From: Diphasiastrum complanatum
Taxonomy: Eukaryota > Streptophyta > Lycopodiopsida > Lycopodiales > Lycopodiaceae
Assembly: GCA_029204225.1 (NCBI GenBank)
Contig: CM055092.1
Coordinates: 14,432,059 to 14,496,058, forward strand
DNA: 64,000 nucleotides
Reading direction: 5' to 3'
The position numbers were made by a program, and so were the translations under genes. Below, one piece after another: positions 42,762 through 54,229 of the stretch; position 1 is the stretch's first letter, and each line of letters begins with the position of its first letter. The notes below the pieces were generated by a model, which was not told the DNA's origin, made no database searches, and saw only the letters and a program-made list of their open reading frames with translations.

Positions 42762-44964
42762 TTAGAATGACTAGTATCTCTAGGCTCCACCCTAAACCAC
42801 CACATTGGTTGGCTCCTCTTTGTAGTGCCAATTGTGGTCCCTACATATGGCCCCAATTACCACGAGCAATAGTAGTGTGCTTCCAAAGATTCAAGGGTGT
42901 GGGAAGAAGTGATATCACCTTGGAGAGATGGGGGGCATCACCCAACGTCACCAATAGATGGTTGATGCATCATGACTAACATGGTGCAAATACACTCAAA
43001 CCACTCAAGGTTGCCCACCTTCCTCTCCAAGGCCAATCACAAGGAGTGCTCACCCAAGTCTTGAAACTTTTAGTTTTGTTCCAAAACCACCCTAAGGACA
43101 ATGCCTAGGCCAAAAGTATCACAACCCCAAGCTTGCCTATGTGTGCAATGCATTGTTATGCTGTAAGAAAAAATTGGTGTTTGGGTAATGTAAACTCTCA
43201 TGGGATGGGGCTTTAAGACCCTTCTTGCCCTAAGGAAGGGCCTTTGCATGCAAAAACAAAAATCTTTACCTTATACATACAATATGTATAAAAGGCTGTA
43301 TATGCAATGGTGTTAAAGCATATGTACAAACACAAAAGGTAAGATGCCATTAATGTTGAAGCAAACGTGCAAACACAAAAAGCAACTCAAAGGACTAAAG
43401 GCCCAATCTAAAGAGCCACTTAAATACCAAAAGCAAATAAAATGTGCAAAAGATATAAAGCAACTGAAAGAATCATTATGGTCCACTTCAAAGACCCACA
43501 CAAATACAAAAAGCAACTCAATGGACTCCATATGGCTTGATCCAAAAAGCAACATGTCACATCTTGAGGGGAGGCCTTGTAAAACAAATGTGAAGAAAAG
43601 AGTATGTAAATGGCTTTAGTTTTAACAACTTATTCTACTCTTATTTCGACATTAACAAACCTAAATAATCTAGTATGTACTTACAATTTGGAGAAAGTTT
43701 TTCGAGTCTCTAGATGTTCCATACTTCTACAGAGGAAAATTGAGTTGACTCTTTTTTCTTTTTTTTTTCTTTTTTTCAAAGATTTACACTCTAGGTGTCC
43801 ATACAACAAACTCTCCTAAAGGTGACACAATGTGTGAACTCATTGTATTATCATCCAAATAGAATCAATAGCTTCATAAAAGATAGAAAAAAAAAATGAT
43901 GCTCGTATGATAACCTCAAGAGACTTAATCAATGCATACGCTCTATGTACCTAAATCTTTCGTGAGTTGTTGAAGTTTTCGTCCTTGGAAAAAAAAAGGT
44001 TCAATTGAATAGTTTTTCTTTTGAGAGACATAAGTTCTAGGTGTCCATAAAACTAAGTATCCTAAGGTAGCGCAATTTGTGAAATCAAATATATTATCCA
44101 AATATAATAGCTAAAAATGAATAAAAATATGAGTAATCGTCCCAAATGGTGATAATATTATAAAAAAACGTTATGACGTTTAAGAATAAGAACTAGAGAA
44201 ACCATCAATACTTCCAAAGCATCTATAGCAAAGGCCTCAAGAGTTGCAATATTATAATAGAGCATAAGGGACACAAATAGGAGTTGAGGGTTGAGGAAAA
44301 GGAGCAACATGCTCTTCTATAACAACATTACTAGGCTAAGCGAGAGTGTGAGATATTTAGTTGCTAGAAAGGGATATTGCTCAAATGGACAACCAACGAA
44401 AAACTCACTACATAGCACATATGGTCCATAGGAAAGCATAAGGTTCAGATAATTAAAATAATACAGATCTTTCTCAATAAATTCTACATGTAAGATTAAT
44501 GGCCAATTTGTACCAATCAAGTTGAAATAATTTTTTGATTGTGTCCATAAAAGCATGAAACCCATAATATACTCAACTACAATGGACTTTTTTAGGATCA
44601 TCAGTCTTAGCAAAGTAATGCAACACAATTGGCTCTAAGATGATCGATTGCTCTACCTTAAAAAATAGGTGGCTCAATGGGCCATATTTGCTATGCTCGA
44701 CATATGACAACAAAAATTAGAAAGCCCCTTTCTAATGCTCAACATAAAAGCTTTACAATTAAAACTCTACAATGCTATGCTCACTTAGCAAAAATGCCTA
44801 TGCTATAATTGAACTTGAATATTAAAAATTAACAATTTAAAAATTAAAAAAAGAGAGTATTTTATGTTTTGCAAAATGGAGAGCCCAAACACTATACAAA
44901 ATTAACGGAAAGAGTGATAGTGAGTAATTTGTATGCTCATATAACAAATGGCATACGTCTGAGC
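42762..44964. other. non-coding region with dispersed direct repeats
   Basis: No gene recognised. 'ctaggtgtccata' and following sequence at 43791-43863 recur at 44036-44110. A Lys-coding A-rich repeat 'caaaaagcaactcaa' occurs at 43376 and 43516. Long T and A runs are common. Confidence 0.55.
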
Positions 44965-45739
44965 TGTTGAGAAACGAAACAGAAGAGGAGGGCAGAATGC
45001 GTGCAGGGTTCAAGAAAGGAAACACAAAATAGTTCGTGTTCGCTTTCTTCAACGAACCTCTGTAGCTCTGATACCACTGTTGATAAACCCGGATGGAATT
45101 CGATTCTGTCTGCCGGCTACTGCCTGCTAGATCAGATCTACAATCCTCCAGAGTGTACACAGACATTGCTGACCTACATTATAATTCATGTAAGCATTCG
45201 ACAAGGATGAACCAGTGTGCGGAATAAAGAATAAATAGCTTAACATGTATAGACAACAATTAGACATCAAAGCATTCGATATCATTTCAGAATAAGAAAA
45301 CCATTTGCATAACATGTACTATATTATCAGTGAATTTTTTTCTTGAGTGCTGTGTGATAGACCCACCCAGCGCGTCAACGTAAGAGAAGCTATGTCTCTC
45401 ATGAATAATATCAGATCATCTCGCTTACTGCTCTTGGTAATTGGCTTGATCTCCTTTGTACTTGGAGCGTGAAGATCCGCCGCCTTTCGGTCTTCGGGTG
45501 TTGTTCATCTTCGTGTCTTGTTTGGGCTTCACCTTCGTCTTTAAGCTCCTTTAGTAGTCGAACATCTGCCTTCGGTCGTCGAACATCTGACCTTCGCCTT
45601 TGAGTGTCCTTTAGCTGAAACTGGTATGTAGTGGTTATGTCTAGGGCGGATTTTGCCTGTGGGCAGTTCCCTTGAAGTTCTGCAAACTCAAACTCGAAAG
45701 CTAACAAAGCTTTGTAGGTAGAAACATTTAGTTTCTTCA
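44965..45739 (-). repeat. copia A 3' LTR
   Basis: This LTR is 775 bases long. Unlike the 5' LTR it contains, at 45066-45084, a second copy of the primer-site/LTR-end junction (CTCTGATACCAC followed by TGTTGAT). See the findings. Confidence 0.85.
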
Positions 45740-45747
45740 GCACCCTC

Positions 45748-46302
45748 TCAAAGCATGGTAGCTTTATGATTCCCAGACTCTTCCTCTGCCTCTAGAAAAA
45801 TCCTTTGTCTAAGGGCTTGGTAAAGATGTCTGCTACCATCTACTTTCGTTCCGATGAAGGTGGTTTTCAACTCATTCTTTTTTACTAGGTCCCTTCTCAA
45901 ATGGTATCTGATTGCAATGTGTTTCGTTCTCGAATGAAACATGGGATCCTTCGTCAAGTGTATAGCAAAAGTATTATCGAGTCTATAAGATCATAGGCTC
46001 TTTGGTCATTTAGCCCAGTATGTCGAGAAACTGTCTGAGCCATGTGAGTTTGTTGGCCATTTTCGCAGCCATGATATATCCTGCTTCATAGGATGACTGA
46101 ACAGTTATAGTCTGCTTCTTGCTGACCTAGAGAATGGCTGCATTCGCTGTGATGGTGCACCCTCTTGAGACACTTTTACAATCATCCTTGAGTGATTCCC
46201 AACTTGCATCGCTGTAGGAGTGCATCTGGAATCCGGTATCGCGAGAGTAACATAGTCCGAAATCCTTCGTCTTCTAAAGGTACTATAGGATCCGCTACGC
46301 AA
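45748..46302 (-). pseudogene. copia A RNase H
   Basis: Remnants of RNase H follow RT. RRISDYVTLAIPDSRC-like sequence is at 46105-46302, and the terminal frame 45748-45957 has DPMFHSRTKHIAIRYHLRRDLV, the family-typical 'NPVFH.RTKHIDI..HFIRE'. Stops and shifts break it up. Confidence 0.75.
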
Positions 46303-46306
46303 TTTT

Positions 46307-47452
46307 CTAGTGTGTCAAGCCTAGGTTTGTGCTGAACTGACTCGTCCTAAACACAGCAGAAGCAATGTCGGGATGTGTGTTATCTGCTAGATCCATCAGT
46401 GATCCAATCAACCTCTTGTAAGGCGTGTGCTGCATTATCTCCTTTTCTTCGTCAGTCTTCGGACAATCTTTGTTTGTCAGAATTGTTCTTGCAAGCATTG
46501 GGGTGTTTTCCCCTTTGCAAACTGTCATCCCCAAATCATCTAGCATCTTCTGAATGTAGTTGGACTGATGAAGGTATAGCTTTCCTTCGTCATAGTTGTG
46601 GTCGATTTGCAAGCCTAGGTAGCATCTGGCTTCTCCTATGTTTGTTATCTCGAAATGTTTCAAGATGTTGCTCTTCACTTCGGCAATAAGCTCTTCACTT
46701 CTGCACAGTATGAGTGTGTCGTCTACGTACACAGCAACAATGATGATCTCCTCATCTGTGACCTCTACATAAACATTGTAATCAGCCATTAATGGTTGGA
46801 AACCCAAGGATTGTAGGGCGTGATCCTTCTTCTTGTACCATTGTCGTGCGGATTGCTTCAAACCGTAGATACTTTTGTGCATTCGGCAGGCATACGTGGG
46901 AAGTTATTCACAAATGTAACCCAATGGTTGGAACATATAGACTTCTTCGTCTAATTTGCCATGTAGGAATGTTGTCTTTTCATCGAGTATGTGAATCTTG
47001 AGATCATAAGCGGCTGCATATGCAAATAGTAAACATAGGGACACATGCTTCACGACTGGAGAGAAGGTCTTGGTGTAGTCAATGATGTACTTCTGAGAAA
47101 AATCCTTCGCTATAAGTCTGGCTTTGTACCTTGAAACATTTTCATTCGATTCGTACTTTAGCTGGTATACCCATTTGCATTGCATTGTTTTTCGCTTGTC
47201 TGGTATTGGCTGCAATGTCCATACTTCGTTCTTCTTCATGGATTCGATCTCTTCATTCATGGCTTGGATCCATTTGTCCTTGTCTAGATTGTCGATGGCT
47301 TCCTCGAATGTTTGTGGTTCATCATTGAATCCACAGAACTCTTCGGATGTCAAAGTCGAGCTGCCTGGCATGAATCTGGCTAGTTCTCTTCGTTCTCTTG
47401 TTGATCTCCTGGGAGTCCTTGCCTTCATCTCTTCGACTAGGTCCAGAACCAT
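46307..47452 (-). pseudogene. copia A reverse transcriptase
   Basis: The frame at 46904-47452 contains WIQAMNEEIESMKKNEVWTL and CKWVYQLKYESNENVSRYKA, plus the first catalytic Asp region IHILDEKTTFLHGKLDEEV (D kept). The frame at 46307-46882 contains SIYGLKQSARQWYKK, the catalytic VAVYVDDTLIL, and IGEARCYLGLQIDH. A shift near 46890-46910 splits it. All catalytic residues are visible. Confidence 0.9.
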
Positions 47453-47702
47453 TTTGGTTTATAGGTGCTCTAGCTGCAGACATGTTTGCTGTTCTTTCTT
47501 TGTCTGATTTGTCGCTTATTAGCTGATGTGGGATCCAAACATCTTTGTTTGAGTGTTCGGGTTCCGCTCCCTCTGTCATGGTTGGTAGGTCATAGTACTG
47601 CTTTCCTAGGACTTCATAGTTGGCTGAATCATCATCGACCATTGTTCTGGTCTCACTGAACTTGACATCTCTGACTGTCTTCACTTGATTCGTCTCTGGC
47701 AT
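47322..47702 (-). pseudogene. copia A integrase-RT linker region
   Basis: A hydrophilic frame with DVKFSETRTMVDDD near its start, corresponding to the copia 'SRDV.F.E' segment between integrase and RT. It overlaps the beginning of the RT frame at 47452 in a different phase. Confidence 0.6.
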
Positions 47703-47777
47703 GTAGATCTTGTAGTATGACGAATGGTTGTCATATCTGACGAGGTATCCTTGTTCGACTTTCTCATCAAGCTTCTT

Positions 47778-48576
47778 TCAAAGCTTGTTTGGAACATGTG
47801 CAAAAGATGCAGTGCCAAAGATCCGAACGTGTGTCAGATTGGGCTTTCTGCCCCACCATAGTTCATGTGGTGTTGTGTGAGGAACACCAGATCTGCCTAT
47901 CCTATTTTGGATATAGGCGGCTGTAGCTACTACTTCAGCCATAGCACTCTTGGCGCTTTGGAGTAGGCCATCATGCACCTTACGGCTTCCATGAGTGTCA
48001 TGTTCTTCCATTCAGCAACACCATTTTGTTGTGGTGTATAGGACACAGTCCTTCTATGAAGGATTTCCCAATCATTGCAGAAGTCTGAACGAAGCGGTTT
48101 GAGATGTATTCTCCACCACGATCAGTTCTAATCTACTTCATGTTGCCTCCTGTGCATCTTTATGCCCAGTTCACATATTTTGTGAACTTGTCGAGTGCTT
48201 CTGATTTGTTGTGAATGAAGTAGACTCTTGCGAACTTATTGTAGTCATCAATGAAGGTAATATAGTATTTTGAGCCACCTACTAAGATCACATCAAAAGG
48301 TCCGCAGATGTCCGAATGTACCAGTTTTAAAACCTTTGATGTTCTGAAGGAGTCCCTAGTGAAGGAAGTACGGGACATCTTCTCTTTCATGCATGGATCA
48401 CAGGCTGTCGAGTTCGTTGCATTTGTGATACTTGCCCTTGTGATTGCTCCATGCTGGCTTGTCCGATACAATGCCATTGCGTTCAAGTGGCATAGTCTTC
48501 TGTGCCATAGAACATCTGTAGATTCGTGAGCTTGGTGTGCTTGATCTGTTGGTAGGCATACCTTCGGATGATACAA
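47778..48576 (-). pseudogene. copia A integrase
   Basis: The zinc-binding part reads LWHRRLCHLNAMALY with CDPCMKEKMSR. The core begins LVHSDICGPFDV (first catalytic Asp) and continues YYITFIDDYNKFARVYF. The frame at 47778-48011 carries the later core and C-terminal side: AEVVATAAYIQNR and PHELWWGRKPNLTHVRIFG. The frames are broken around 48011-48160, where the third catalytic region (DNGGEY.S) should be. Confidence 0.85.
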
Positions 48577-48787
48577 GCTGTCTTTTCATCTTCCAGTGTG
48601 TTATCAGTGTGTTGGTGCTGGCATTAATGACATTGCATGTTTTGTTTGAAAATATCACGTGCATGCCAACGTCTGCTATTCTTGCAACTGAGAGCAAGTC
48701 TTGTTGCAGTGTGGGCACAAATAGAACATTGTCTAATCGTCGGTCTTTGTTGTTTGTGTTGAGCCATAATGAACCAATGTCATTCAC
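48398..48787 (-). pseudogene. copia A protease-to-integrase linker
   Basis: LDNVLFVPTLQQDLLSVARIADVGMHVIF is the standard copia segment after the protease active site ('L.NVLYVP.L..NLLSV..L...G..V.F'). The catalytic D-S/T-G lies upstream in a damaged part and was not confirmed. Confidence 0.75.
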
Positions 48788-49357
48788 TTGATGTCTTGAT
48801 CCATCTCCAAGAATTGTATATCTAGATGGATCTGTACTTGAAAGTCAGACATTATTCATCTGGATGTAATGAAGTGAGAGGTTGCTCCTAAATCAAGGAT
48901 GACCTCATGTGTGTCAGATGTCGAGGCTGCACACACAATTGTGCATAGATAGGCTATCAAATTATTCGACCTTTCTTTGCCCATCTTTGAGCGTTACAGC
49001 CCTTCGATGTAGGATGAACTATTGTGGGCTGCATGACCTTTCTTGTGGCAATGGATACATTCGATCTCCAGGTTCAGCCAATACGAACTGACTGTGTGTC
49101 CTTCATGTCTTCATCTCATGTATGTCTTCTTTTCATTGTCCTGTTGTCTTGGTTTTTCTTTGTTCTTCCATTTGCCTTTGGTGCCTCCTTTTTTCTACTG
49201 GTCTTGATCCTTTTTCAATCTGACTCCCTCTTAGGCTTGAACTGATTCTTTGGCTTCTCCTTGTTGTTGTAGAGAGCTTGATCAGATGCATCTTTGTGAT
49301 CAAGATGCTCATGGGCTTTGACTTCTTCTCAAATCTCGATCACTACTTTTTTGAGAG

Positions 49358-49828
49358 TCATGTCTGGATCTTTTGCTTGTCTGCTGATACGACATTATCT
49401 ATTCCGGCGTTGTGTAGCGAAAGGAACAGATCCTTTATCTTTCTAATAAAGGATGTGAGGTCTTTGCCATCCCATCGTAGGTTTGTCAGCTGATCTTCGA
49501 GAAGCATTATCTGGCTGCATGATTTCGTCTGAAATATGGTAAGCAATGTATTTTACATCTCTCTTGCATTAGAGAGTGTCGTGAGGTCAAATGTCAAAGT
49601 ATCTTCGATGGATGAAGACAACACGGCTATTGCCTTGTCGATCTTTTCTCTCCATTCTCGTAGCTCTTTGTCGGTGGTTGTAGGCATGTCTTCGGTGCCA
49701 TCTACCCAGGTCCATAGGCCTTCTCCCTTTAAAATGAGAGAGGTCTTCACCTTCCATGCTAGGAAGTTAGACCCAACTGAGTCGAGGATTGTGCATATCT
49801 TCAACTGTATGCTGCTTATAGATGCCAT
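49358..49828 (-). pseudogene. copia A gag
   Basis: Two frames make up the capsid part. 49553-49828 contains GSNFLAWKVKTSLILKGEGLW followed by an acidic REWREKIDKAIAVLSSSI, and 49358-49546 contains LTNLRWDGKDLTSFIRKIKDL. A stop separates them near 49550. A zinc knuckle remnant (CHKKGH) appears further downstream on the minus strand near 49035-49055, but its last Cys is replaced by Asn. Confidence 0.75.
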
Positions 49829-49950
49829 TGTTGTGAACTGTGTTCTTTAGCTTGTTATCTAGCTCCTTGTTCTGAATGTTCGATCTCCTAGATCTGATAG
49901 TTCTAAAGCTATGTCAGCGCTTTGATAGGAGCAACAGACTCTGATACCAC

Positions 49951-50940
49951 TATTGAGAAACGAAACAAAAGAGGAGGCAAAATGTGTGCAGGGTTTAAGC
50001 ATGAAAACACAAAATAGTTCATGTTCGTTTTCTTCAACGAACCTCTGTAGCTATGATTCAACTATGTCTGACGGCTACTACCTGCTAGATCAGATCTACA
50101 ATTCTCCAGAGTATAGACAGATGCTGCTGACCTATGTTATAATTCGTTTAAGCATTCGACAAAGATGAACCAGTGTGCAGAATAAAGAATAAACAACCGA
50201 ACATGTATAGACAACAACTAGATATCAAAGCATTAAATGTCATTCAAGATAAGAAAACCATTTGCATAACATCTACTATATTATCAGTGAATTCTTTTCT
50301 TGAGCACTGTGTGTGGCAAACCCACCCAGCGCGTCGACGTAAGAGAAGCTATGTCTCTCACAAATAATATCAGATGGTCTTGCTTACTAGCAAACTTCTT
50401 GGACATCGGCTGACAGTTCTATGCCTAGCTCACATTAGTATTCAACCAATCTGATGTTCAACCGATTCTCTCATCTTCAATCTGCTTATATGGATGGAGA
50501 GAGAAAGGGTCTAATCTAATCTCTAATTACAAGAACCGCTGGTTAGGCACGCTCTAACGGTGCTCAATGAGCCATCGCCATCGCCCATGGAGATGGTAGT
50601 CCTCCTGGTACTTGGCTTAATCTCATTTGTACTTGGAACATGAAGATATGTCGCCTTTTGGTCTTCGGGTGTTGTTCATCTTCATGTCTAAGTTTGGGCT
50701 TCGCCTTCACCTTTGAGCTCCTTCGGTAGTTGAACATCTGAACATTTGACCTTCATGTTTGATCTCCTTCGATCGTTGACGAACATCTAACCTTCATCTT
50801 CGAGTGTCCTTCAACTGAAACTGTTATGTGGCGGTTATGGTCTAGGGCAGATTTTGTCTGTGGGCAGTTCCCTTGAGGTTCTGCAGACTCGAACTCAAAA
50901 GATAACAAAGCTTTGTGGGTAGAAACATTTAGTTTCTTTA
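49951..50940 (-). repeat. copia A 5' LTR
   Basis: This LTR is 990 bases, longer than its partner because of roughly 190 bases near 50395-50620. At the position of the extra primer-site copy of the 3' LTR it reads 'gctatgattcaactatg', with about 27 bases missing. Confidence 0.85.
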
Positions 50941-51340
50941 GAGCAAAGGAGGTGTGTTATGATTAACTGATCGTTGGCTCGTCTCCTTTGGCTTGACCAG
51001 GACTACGATGACGAGATGATCCCCCACCCCTGTAGAGACAATCTTGATGGTCGCATTTGGGAGCACGCCCCCTATGATGATGTCATTAGTCATGACGACC
51101 ACTTCATACTTGAGGACTACTACCTTAACTCTAGTTTTGGTGCTACTTAAGAATATTGCCTTTACTCTAGTAGTCAAAATATTGTTGACAAAAGGGTTCA
51201 TATATGTGGTGCTTTGAATAGTTATTTGTAGCCTTTTCTATTAGATTCTACATAACCTTTTTCTTTTGTATGTTGAGCATAGACGATAGCTAAAAACTTG
51301 CTCATTACACTATCTTTTATTTATTTAGGTTCTTTGTGTT
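50941..51340. other. short interval with an unrecognised minus-strand frame
   Basis: The frame at 50938-51201 (87 residues, minus) is rich in Val and Ile (KVVVLKYEVVVMTNDIIIGG, GVGDHLVIVVLVKPKE). It could be a fragment of a DNA-transposon or other element protein, but I cannot name it. Confidence 0.3.
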
Positions 51341-51560
51341 GAAGTATATTACTAAAGACCATAAATGAGCCTACAAAAGACTCCAAGAGTGATTGATTGA
51401 TTGATTGATACACCAATCTATTGCAAAACTAGTCATCAATTTCTTGATCTAGATTAGCAATTTTGGATCACACCATCAAGAGCAATAAAAAACAATGATC
51501 AAACATGTAAATATGACCCCACATGTGTGTGGTACGGCCTCTTCCACGGCTTGCTATTAG
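51341..51560. repeat. LTR remnant related to copia B LTRs
   Basis: 'tactaaagaccataaatg' followed by 'gattgattgattgat' resembles the start of the LTR at 52718 ('tactaaggaccataaatgg'), and the segment ends near 'tggtacggcct' next to a 'cacatgtgtg' motif, as in that LTR. It is more diverged than the copia B pair. Confidence 0.6.
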
Positions 51561-51702
51561 AGTTTGAAAGTAATCAAGATAGTTCACAATAAATGTAGCT
51601 CTTGATGGTTAGGTGCCAATGCCTACCTATCTGCAGATTTGTTAGTCATTAAGCCAAGCGCTTAATGAGATAAACAATAGGAACACTTTACGTGATCAAC
51701 AA

Positions 51703-52701
51703 ATGGAAGTACTGTTGAATCAAGTGAGAGCTTTGTCTGTTCCAAATTTGGGCTTTCTGCCTGAACCTTTTTCAGAGGAGAAGAAAGAGAAGAAACCTGA
51801 AATTGTGGATGAATGGTTAACCAAGTGGACCGGTTATTTTAATCTACATAGAATTCTTGAGAAAAAAAAGATAGAGAGTGTTATTTTGTTCTTCTGTGGT
51901 AAAGCTTCGTCGTGGTGGTGTGACTTGCAACCTAAACCTACCACATGGGACGAGTTTAAGGAGGTGTTCAGAAAGTCGTTTGTGGTTGTGGACAGCTCAG
52001 ATTTTTACCAAAGATTTGTGAATTACAAAATGGGTACTCGGAGTTTGGGCTCGTACCTACAAGATTTTATGGATTTATGGAATAAAGTCCCCTCATTCGA
52101 TGCAAAACCGGCACTGTGGCAGTTTATCCTAGGTCTGCCCGCAGATTATCAGAATGAGTGTAAGTGTAACATGCTTCAAACCTTTGATGATGTTGTTCAT
52201 GTTGCAAAAGCGTATGACTCCACGGTAGCGGCATCTAGAAAGCAGTTACAGACTAATTCATCTGGATCATTCAGACCCAGCCAGAAAAAAGAGAAGAAAA
52301 GAGTTCATGGGAATAACAAAACTAAATATTTCGATGAACTAGATCAAGCTGCATCTGAATGGATTTGTCCTAATGCAGCAATTTCAGAAAGTTTTTTATC
52401 TAGGCTATATATTGATATTCAAAGTATATTAAAATGTAGCACTAGATCAAAGAATAATAGATTAAGTTGGTATCTACCTTTTACTATTTTTGTTGATTTT
52501 TTTTTCAAATGCAATGTTCGAAAAACGAAAACAATGTTTATTTGTAAGGACTTGAGTGCTGATATAATCGCCGAGTTGTTGGATAATGGTTGGGATACAA
52601 AACAGAATCAGCAAGTTGATTGCAAAGTATGTGACTCATCCATGACATTTAGATATTATATCGAAAAACAAATGCTTTTGCTGTTGTATTATAGAAGATA
52701 G
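51703..52701 (+). CDS. gypsy-type gag domain with unrecognised C-terminal half
   Basis: An uninterrupted 332-residue frame. The first 205 residues form a retrotransposon gag domain: DEWLTKWTGYFNLHRI, ILFFCGKASSWWCDLQPKP, TTWDEFKEVFRKSF, LGSYLQDFMDLWNKVP and FILGLPADYQNECK. This is the plant Ty3/gypsy capsid pattern. After a Lys-rich stretch (SQKKEKKRVHGNNKTK) the frame continues for about 125 residues that match nothing I know and are AT-rich, with Tyr, Phe and Asn bias. No zinc knuckle, protease or RT follows, because copia B begins 16 bases later. The C-terminal half may be coding by chance or a fused host fragment. No promoter or LTR is evident. Confidence 0.6.
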   Translation: MEVLLNQVRALSVPNLGFLPEPFSEEKKEKKPEIVDEWLTKWTGYFNLHRILEKKKIESVILFFCGKASSWWCDLQPKPTTWDEFKEVFRKSFVVVDSSDFYQRFVNYKMGTRSLGSYLQDFMDLWNKVPSFDAKPALWQFILGLPADYQNECKCNMLQTFDDVVHVAKAYDSTVAASRKQLQTNSSGSFRPSQKKEKKRVHGNNKTKYFDELDQAASEWICPNAAISESFLSRLYIDIQSILKCSTRSKNNRLSWYLPFTIFVDFFFKCNVRKTKTMFICKDLSADIIAELLDNGWDTKQNQQVDCKVCDSSMTFRYYIEKQMLLLLYYRR

Positions 52702-52717
52702 ATTAAATGCAAAAATG

Positions 52718-53203
52718 TGTGAAAAGTACAATACTAAGGACCATAAATGGATCTTTGAATGATCCACAAGGTGATTGTATGCTTGTTAAACAATCTATCA
52801 GAAACTAGTCATCAGAAAACAAGATCTAGTTTAGCAGCTTGATAGGAAACAAGTAGAGACAATCAAAGCATTGATCAATTAGTATAATCCAACTCCACAC
52901 GTGTGGAAATAAGGCTGTAGTACGGCCTGTAGACCATGTTTACAAAGTGCCAAAGCTGGGTTTCATTGAAAAAATAGAGTAATCACCATACAATGAGAGG
53001 AAACTCGAGTTTCTCCTTGAGGCTCCAAAAAGTTTCTATCTTCTCACTATGGAGAATGGGAATACATAGTAAAACACACTTCCTTTGCAAAGTTAGGTGA
53101 AAATCCAGCATGTAATAAGGAAGTAGACTCCACTTTCTTGCCCTAATGTGAAAACCCTAGCCTAGATCCAAGAGTCATGCTTGGTAGGTGCATGGTAGGT
53201 ACA
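52718..53203 (-). repeat. copia B 3' LTR
   Basis: 486 bases. Carries the palindrome CCACACGTGTGG at 52895-52906, followed by GTACGGCCTGTAG. Its internal edge is joined directly to integrase coding sequence. Confidence 0.9.
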
Positions 53204-53648
53204 TGGATGTTGCATCATCCTTCCTTCTCTTATCCAAGGATTGGTGTACATAGCAAGTGGATCCAAAAACTTTGAGATATTTGAGATTGGGCTTCTCTCC
53301 AAATAGAGCTTCAAATGGTGTGATTCCTCCAATGGCTTGGTTTGGCAATCTATTGCACAAATAGTTAGCACAAGTTATTGCTTCACCCCAAAATGGTTTG
53401 GATAGAGAAGCATCTAGTCTTAAGGCCTTAGCACACTCACAAAGAGATCTATTTCTTCTCTCACTCACTCCATTTTGTTGAGGGGTGTATGGACATGACA
53501 ACTCCCTCTTTATGCCATTAGAACTACAAAAGTCAATCAACTTATTGGAGATATATTCACCTCCATTATCACTCCTTAATACCTTAATCTTGGTACTAAG
53601 TTGATTTTCTACCAAAGTCTTGAACTTTACAAAAGAATCAAACACCAT
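53175..53648 (-). pseudogene. copia B integrase core, truncated at the 3' LTR
   Basis: Continues the integrase: VLRSDNGGEYISNKL holds the second catalytic Asp, and CPYTPQQNGVSERRNRSL holds the catalytic Glu, so the DDE triad is complete together with the upstream frame. It goes on through PFWGEAITCANYLCNR, PFEALFGEKPNLKYLKVFG and CYVHQSLDKRRK. At 53203 the frame enters the LTR and stops at 53175. Everything normally after this point is missing. Confidence 0.85.
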
Positions 53649-54209
53649 TTATTTGCTAGACAAGAGGTACATCCAACAAAATCTAGAATAGTCATCAATG
53701 AAGATTACATAGTACTTGGCACCACCATTAGACTCATGTGAAAAACTATGAACATCCGAATGGATGAGTTCAAGAGGGGAGTTTGATCCTGATGTAGATC
53801 TTGAGAAGGGTAGTTTGTGAGCCTTTGAGAGGTTGCATGCTTCACATCTCTTCCCACACTTTGACAAATGCTTGGGGAGTCCAACTGCAAGCTCCTTTGT
53901 AGCCATAGATTCCATGGCTTTGTAGTTGGGGTGGCCCAACCTTTTGTGCCACAGTTCCACCTTTGATAGCTCCACCTTTGCCAAGTTAACACTCTCCACT
54001 GCAGTATTAGCATCAAGCTTAAACAATCTACCTTGCTTAAAGCCTTTGGCTATACATTCATCATTTCTAAGGATGGAACAAACTCCATGCTTAAATTGTA
54101 CATCTAGGCCATTATCCATTAACTGGCCAACACTAAGCAAATTCTTGGTTAACTTAGGAACATAAAGAACATTATCTAGATTCATCCTTTTGGATGATCC
54201 CACATACAA
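53649..54209 (-). pseudogene. copia B protease end and integrase N-terminus
   Basis: Follows gag after a frameshift. It contains NLDNVLYVPKLTKNLLSVGQ, the HHCC zinc region LWHKRLGHPNYKAM with CEACNLSKAHKLPF, and the integrase core start LELIHSDVHSFSHES with YYVIFIDDYSRFCWMY. One in-frame TAA (53649-53651, in 'SSK-stop-MVFDSF') separates it from the next frame, which is in the same phase. Confidence 0.85.
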
Positions 54210-54229
54210 GGGAATTGTTCCTATTCCAC

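Larger units (their letters stand above)
44965..50940 (-). mobile_element. full-length Ty1/copia retrotransposon (copia A)
   Basis: LTRs at 44965-45739 (3') and 49951-50940 (5') are clear homologues, beginning TGTTGAGAAACG/TATTGAGAAACG and ending TTTCTTCA/TTTCTTTA. The 5' copy has about 190 extra bases near 50395-50620. The initiator-Met primer site (TGGTATCAGAG, minus strand) lies next to the 5' LTR at about 49939-49949. Between them lie gag, protease, integrase, RT and RNase H in copia order, all frameshifted. Possible short target duplications read GAGC on both sides (44961-44964 and 50941-50944). LTR divergence and many frameshifts show that it is old. Confidence 0.9.

Noticed and set aside
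45001-45210. Plus-strand ORFs in copia A LTRs
   Set aside because: They are antisense frames within LTR sequence, present in both LTRs only through LTR identity.
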